DNA from: Prauserella alba
GTDB taxonomy: Bacteria > Actinomycetota > Actinomycetes > Mycobacteriales > Pseudonocardiaceae
Direction: 5' to 3'
DNA length: 64,000 bases
Assembly (NCBI RefSeq): GCF_024171735.1
Contig: NZ_JAMTCH010000003.1
Location: 1,724,841 to 1,788,840 of the forward strand
Part shown: positions 60,580 through 64,000 of the stretch, piece by piece
Position numbering within the stretch: the first letter of the stretch is position 1
Layout: each line of letters begins with the position of its first letter
The notes under the pieces: generated by a model
The model's input: only the letters and a program-made list of their open reading frames with translations
Databases searched by the model: none
What the model was told of the DNA's origin: nothing
Position numbers and translations under genes: made by a program

Positions 60580-62034
60580 CTACAACGCGATGACGCCGAG
60601 CGGCACGGCCACCACGAGCATCGCGAGGCTGAAACCCCACATCGGCAGGAACGAGTAACGGATGTGCTTGCCCATGTCGACGCCGGCCAACCCGACCCCG
60701 AGCCACACCGAGGCGTTGAACGGGCTGACGTACGTCCCGATCACGTTGCCGATGAGCACCGCGTACACCACCGTCGCGGAGCCGACGCCCAGTTGGGTCG
60801 CCGCGTCGTGCACGAGAGGAAGCAGTGCGAAGTAGTGCGCGTCCGTGCTCAGCGCCAGTTCGAGCGGCATCCCGAGCACGCCGACGATCAGGTGCAGCAG
60901 CGGCACGACCGACTCGGGAAGCAGGGCGATCAGGTCGGTCGCCAGCGACTCCAGCATCCCGGATTCCTCGAGCACACCGAGGAAACAGCCGGCGGCGAGG
61001 ATGATCGCCCCGGTGCCGAGTGCGCCGCCGCCGTGCGCGCGGATCCGTTCCATCTGCTCCGGGACCTTCGGGTAGTTCACGACGAGCGCGGCACTGAGGC
61101 CGAGCATGAAGACCAGGCCCGCGGGCAGCACGTCGGCCACGAGCACGCCCAGCAGTCCCACGACGAGCAGTCCGTTGAACCACGGCCGGTACGGCTTGCC
61201 AGCCACCGCCTGCGCCCGCCCGTCACCGTCGCCGCCGCCGTCGGACCCACCGTCGCTGGCCTCGCCACGGCGGTCCGCCCCGTCAGCGCCGTCCGCCGAG
61301 GGGGTCCTGGCCGCCGGGGAGCCGCCGGACAGGGGATCAGCGCCGCCGATGTCACCGCCGGAGCCGGTCGACGGAGTACCGGCCAGCGCGAGCTCGGGCT
61401 CGGCGACCGGCGTTGCGCGCGCGATCCGCCGGTTCTCCCGCAGCCCCAGCAACGCGGCCGTGCCGAGCAGCATGACGACGCCCACGATCTGCAGCGGGAT
61501 CAGGCCCTGCCACAGCTCGATCGGGTCGTGACCGGTGGAGGCGGCCGCCCGGCCCACCGGGCCGCCCCACGGCAGCATGTTCAGGATCGCCATGCTGGTG
61601 CTGAGCAACAGCATGAGCAGGTACGGGCTCATCCCGAGCCGTTTGTACAGCGGGAGCAGCGCCGGAATCGCGATGAGGTACGACGTGGCGCCGGAACCGT
61701 CGAGGTGGCAGACCACGCCGATGATCACCGTGATCATGGCTACACCCACGACGTTGCCGCGGCTGATCCGCACCATGAGGTTGATCATCGGATTGAACAG
61801 GCGGACGTCGTTCATGATGCCGAAGAACAGGATGGCGAACACCAGCATCACGGCCACGTTCAGCACCGAGGCGAGCCCCGATTCGAAGAACTCGCCGATC
61901 TCCTGGGCGTTGAACCCCGCCAGGAAGGCACCGACGGTCGGGATGACGGTCAGGCCCACGACGGGGGCGATGCGGCCGAGGATCAGCAGCGTCGATATCG
62001 CTGCGATCACCCCGAAGCCGACGATACTGAGCAT
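60580..62034 (-). CDS. CitMHS family citrate-metal transporter
   Basis: This 484-residue protein has 12 membrane segments. Early LGRIAPVVGLTVIPTVGAF, CHLDGSGATSYLIAIPALLP and NMLPWGGPVGRAAAS, plus late VYAVLIGNVIGTYVSPFNAS, are CitMHS signatures. The family imports citrate complexed to Mg2+, Ca2+ or Fe3+. The central loop (about residues 215-280) is an unusually long glycine/aspartate/serine-rich stretch. ATG 62034 follows AGGAG. It is divergent from the CitA-type kinase, its expected regulator. Confidence 0.93.
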   Translation of the reverse strand: MLSIVGFGVIAAISTLLILGRIAPVVGLTVIPTVGAFLAGFNAQEIGEFFESGLASVLNVAVMLVFAILFFGIMNDVRLFNPMINLMVRISRGNVVGVAMITVIIGVVCHLDGSGATSYLIAIPALLPLYKRLGMSPYLLMLLLSTSMAILNMLPWGGPVGRAAASTGHDPIELWQGLIPLQIVGVVMLLGTAALLGLRENRRIARATPVAEPELALAGTPSTGSGGDIGGADPLSGGSPAARTPSADGADGADRRGEASDGGSDGGGDGDGRAQAVAGKPYRPWFNGLLVVGLLGVLVADVLPAGLVFMLGLSAALVVNYPKVPEQMERIRAHGGGALGTGAIILAAGCFLGVLEESGMLESLATDLIALLPESVVPLLHLIVGVLGMPLELALSTDAHYFALLPLVHDAATQLGVGSATVVYAVLIGNVIGTYVSPFNASVWLGVGLAGVDMGKHIRYSFLPMWGFSLAMLVVAVPLGVIAL

Positions 62035-62230
62035 GGGCGCTTCTCCTGCCTCCGTTGGTCATTGAGTTCGCCCGCCGTGACGTTCCGGGGATGTTTCACC
62101 CGGATGTACGGCGATTTGCGACATCATGAACCGGGCGTGGTCGCGCCCACGAGCGTTGTGTGCATTGGATCGGTAATGGTCGTATTGGTCTCAGCCGCCT
62201 CACCGGCGGAGCCGTCGCGGAGCAGGCCCC

Positions 62231-63868
62231 GTGACCGCACGTCGTGACCGGCGAGGGCGGTCCCGGCTGTCGCTCACCGGGTACCTGTTCGTCTCGATCA
62301 CGCTCCTGCTGCTCGGCGCCCTGCTCGCGGCCGGTACACTGTGGACCGTCAACCAGTACCGCGAGGTGCGCGACGAGTACACCCAACGCGCGTTGACGCT
62401 CGCCCAATCCGTCGCCGAACTGCCGACCGTGCGGGACTATCTCGCCGATCCGGGGCATCGCGGTGACATCGCGCCGCTCGCCGAACGCATCCGCCGCGCC
62501 GCCGAGGTCCGGTACGTGGTCATCGTCGACGCCGACGGCATCCGCCACTCCCACCCGGACCCCGACCAGATCGGCGGGCGGCCGCACACCGATCCCGCAC
62601 CGGTGCTCGCGGGCAACACCTGGACGGGCACCGAATGGGGGCCGGCCGGGCTGACACTGCGCACCCGGGTTCCCGTGAAATCCCGCACGGGGGACGTCGT
62701 CGGCTACGTGTCCGTCGGTGTGCTGTCCTCACGCGTGTCGCTCGCGGCGACCAGCACACTGCCCACCATCGGCGCGGGACTGCTGCTCGCGCTCGTCGTC
62801 GGCGCGGGCGGCGCGTGGCTCGTCTCGCGCCGCATCCGGGCGAAGACGCACGGGCTCGAACCGCAGGAGATCACCGAACTTCTCGAAGGCAGGGAAGCAC
62901 TCCTGTACGCCATCTCCGAGGGCGTGCTGGCTGCCGACTCGGACGGTGCGGTGATGCTGGCCAACGACTCGGCCCGCACCATGCTCGAGCTTCCCGACGA
63001 CTGTGTCGGCCGCAGCCCGGCCGAACTCGGCATGCACCCGCGCCTGCGCGCGATGCTGACGGGCACGGAGGACACCGACGGCGAGCTGGTTCTGCCCGCA
63101 GGCAACCGCCTGCTGGTGTGCGAGCACCGTGCCGTGCGGATCGGCGATCAGGGCACGGGCAGGCTCGTCACCCTGCGCGATCACACCGAGTTGGTCCGTC
63201 TCGGCGGTGAGCTCGACGGTGTGCGCACCATGGTGGGCGGGCTGCGGGCGCAGACCCACGAGTTCGCCAACCGGATCCACACGCTGAGCGGGATGCTCGA
63301 CCTGGGTGCCGTACCGCAGGCCAGGCAGTATCTGGCGGAGCTGTCGGCCACGACGACCGAGGCGTCGACCCGCGTTTCGCAACACGTAGCCGACACCGCG
63401 CTGGCTGCGCTGGTGCTGGCGAAATCGGCGCAGGCCGCCGAACAAGGCGTCGACTTCGAACTCGCGGCGCTCAGCGACGTGCCCGCGGAACTGCCGCCGC
63501 ACCTGCGCGACGACGCGCTGCTCGTCGTCGGCAACCTCGTCGACAACGCGCTCGACGCCGTTGGCGGCGCCGGCTGGGTCGAACTACTCGTCCGCCTGCA
63601 CAGCGACCGACCCCACCTCGACGATCACCGGCTGCTCGAAGTGCGGGTGACCGACTCCGGACCCGGTATCGACCCCGCGCTCGGTGACGACCTGTTCACC
63701 GCGGGCGTGAGCACGAAGGACCACGCGCCCGGCGGATACGGCCCGCGGGGGCTCGGGCTGGCGCTCGTGCGCCAGGCCTGCACCCGATGGGGCGGATGGG
63801 TCGACGTCGACTCCACCGAGGAGACCGTGTTCAGCGCGTTCCTGCCGGTGCGGGAAAATGCGCGGTAG
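62231..63868 (+). CDS. CitA/DcuS-type sensor histidine kinase
   Basis: This 545-residue kinase has a first membrane segment (about 16-38), an extracytoplasmic PAS-like domain of about 135 residues, a second segment (about 175-200), a cytoplasmic PAS domain and a SpoOB-type kinase core with His343 in QTHEFANRIHTL. The N box VVGNLVDNALDAVGG and G boxes are intact. Such kinases bind citrate or C4-dicarboxylates outside the cell. GTG 62231 follows GGAGCAGG. It is divergent from the citrate transporter and followed by its regulator. Confidence 0.93.
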   Translation: MTARRDRRGRSRLSLTGYLFVSITLLLLGALLAAGTLWTVNQYREVRDEYTQRALTLAQSVAELPTVRDYLADPGHRGDIAPLAERIRRAAEVRYVVIVDADGIRHSHPDPDQIGGRPHTDPAPVLAGNTWTGTEWGPAGLTLRTRVPVKSRTGDVVGYVSVGVLSSRVSLAATSTLPTIGAGLLLALVVGAGGAWLVSRRIRAKTHGLEPQEITELLEGREALLYAISEGVLAADSDGAVMLANDSARTMLELPDDCVGRSPAELGMHPRLRAMLTGTEDTDGELVLPAGNRLLVCEHRAVRIGDQGTGRLVTLRDHTELVRLGGELDGVRTMVGGLRAQTHEFANRIHTLSGMLDLGAVPQARQYLAELSATTTEASTRVSQHVADTALAALVLAKSAQAAEQGVDFELAALSDVPAELPPHLRDDALLVVGNLVDNALDAVGGAGWVELLVRLHSDRPHLDDHRLLEVRVTDSGPGIDPALGDDLFTAGVSTKDHAPGGYGPRGLGLALVRQACTRWGGWVDVDSTEETVFSAFLPVRENAR

Positions 63869-63928
63869 CGCGTCCGCCCCGGCCGGGCGCGGCGACCGGA
63901 TCCGCCGAGATCCACGAGAGGAGACCTG

Positions 63929-64000
63929 GTGCTGTCGGTGCTCGTTGTCGACGACGACGCGCGCGTGGCTCGCAATCACGCGGACTGTGTCGCGTCGATG
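63929..64000 (+). CDS. CitB/DcuR-type response regulator, N-terminal part
   Basis: The first 24 codons are present. GTG 63929 follows GAGGAG and gives VLSVLVVDDDARVARNHADC, the acidic pocket strand of a receiver domain. The window ends inside the gene. Position directly after the CitA-type kinase makes it the partner regulator, expected to activate the citrate transporter. Confidence 0.85.
   Translation, partial: MLSVLVVDDDARVARNHADCVASM

Noticed and set aside
1-64000. tRNA, rRNA, CRISPR array, IS element or prophage genes
   Set aside because: None was seen. Tandem repeats present are short, few and lack the spacer pattern of CRISPR. No transposase or integrase motif occurs in any plausible frame.

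Overview
The window is about 70% GC, with the codon usage, GTG starts and many leaderless transcripts typical of a GC-rich actinobacterium. DUF6292, a DUF222/HNH endonuclease, tandem Usp proteins, an Acg-type nitroreductase and a sortase-E-type anchored lysozyme point to the Pseudonocardiaceae (Saccharomonospora, Prauserella or Amycolatopsis relatives). That placement is inference. I saw no tRNA, rRNA, CRISPR array, insertion sequence or prophage, so this reads as a chromosomal accessory/metabolic region.

Layout. 1-11.8 kb is oxidative and xenobiotic metabolism: the end of a CoA-transferase, a Baeyer-Villiger-type flavin monooxygenase, MerR and IclR regulators, a self-sufficient P450-reductase fusion with an MHS-type transporter, a DUF2277 protein, and a TetR/old-yellow-enzyme pair. 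A pentapeptide-repeat gene here is frameshifted by a 14-bp duplication. 11.8-17.3 kb holds a YciO/YrdC protein, a STAS protein, an AEC carrier behind a CRP-like site and a Usp-Acg-Usp stress operon. 17.5-23.7 kb has a DMSO/TMAO-type molybdoenzyme, a YeeE/YedE sulfur transporter, a second MHS permease and a CMD-family protein with an in-frame amber codon. 23.7-28.2 kb has a DUF222-HNH endonuclease under a LexA-like box, then an MBL hydrolase/FAD monooxygenase operon.

28.3-35 kb is a surface-glycan-like cluster: methyltransferase, TIGR04282-like transferase, GT2, a polytopic membrane protein, an OmpR/histidine-kinase pair and an epimerase. Repeated TTACGAA-N3-CTGAC boxes lie in its divergent promoter. 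35.3-36.7 kb encodes a GH25 lysozyme with a proline-rich stalk and an LAETG sorting signal. 37-43.2 kb has a CodB-type permease, a glutaryl-CoA-dehydrogenase-like enzyme, a TetR and an MMPL exporter preceded by a 31-bp palindrome.

43.3-51.6 kb is one leftward operon: GcvT-like demethylase, MetF, formate-THF ligase, dimethylglycine/sarcosine dehydrogenase and ETF beta and alpha. It fits THF-dependent stripping of methyl groups from a methylated compatible solute, with electrons leaving through a dedicated ETF. 52-57.6 kb has a polysaccharide pyruvyl transferase, then a TetR divergent from a YagTSR/PaoABC-type molybdenum hydroxylase, with two identical-architecture operators between them. 57.6-64 kb has a Tat-exported class A beta-lactamase, a frameshifted LysR coupled to an unusual serine hydrolase, and a CitMHS citrate transporter divergent from a CitA-type kinase and the start of its response regulator.

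Most coordinates come from reading frames checked against start and stop codons. Function calls rest on recognisable motifs, not on database searches.
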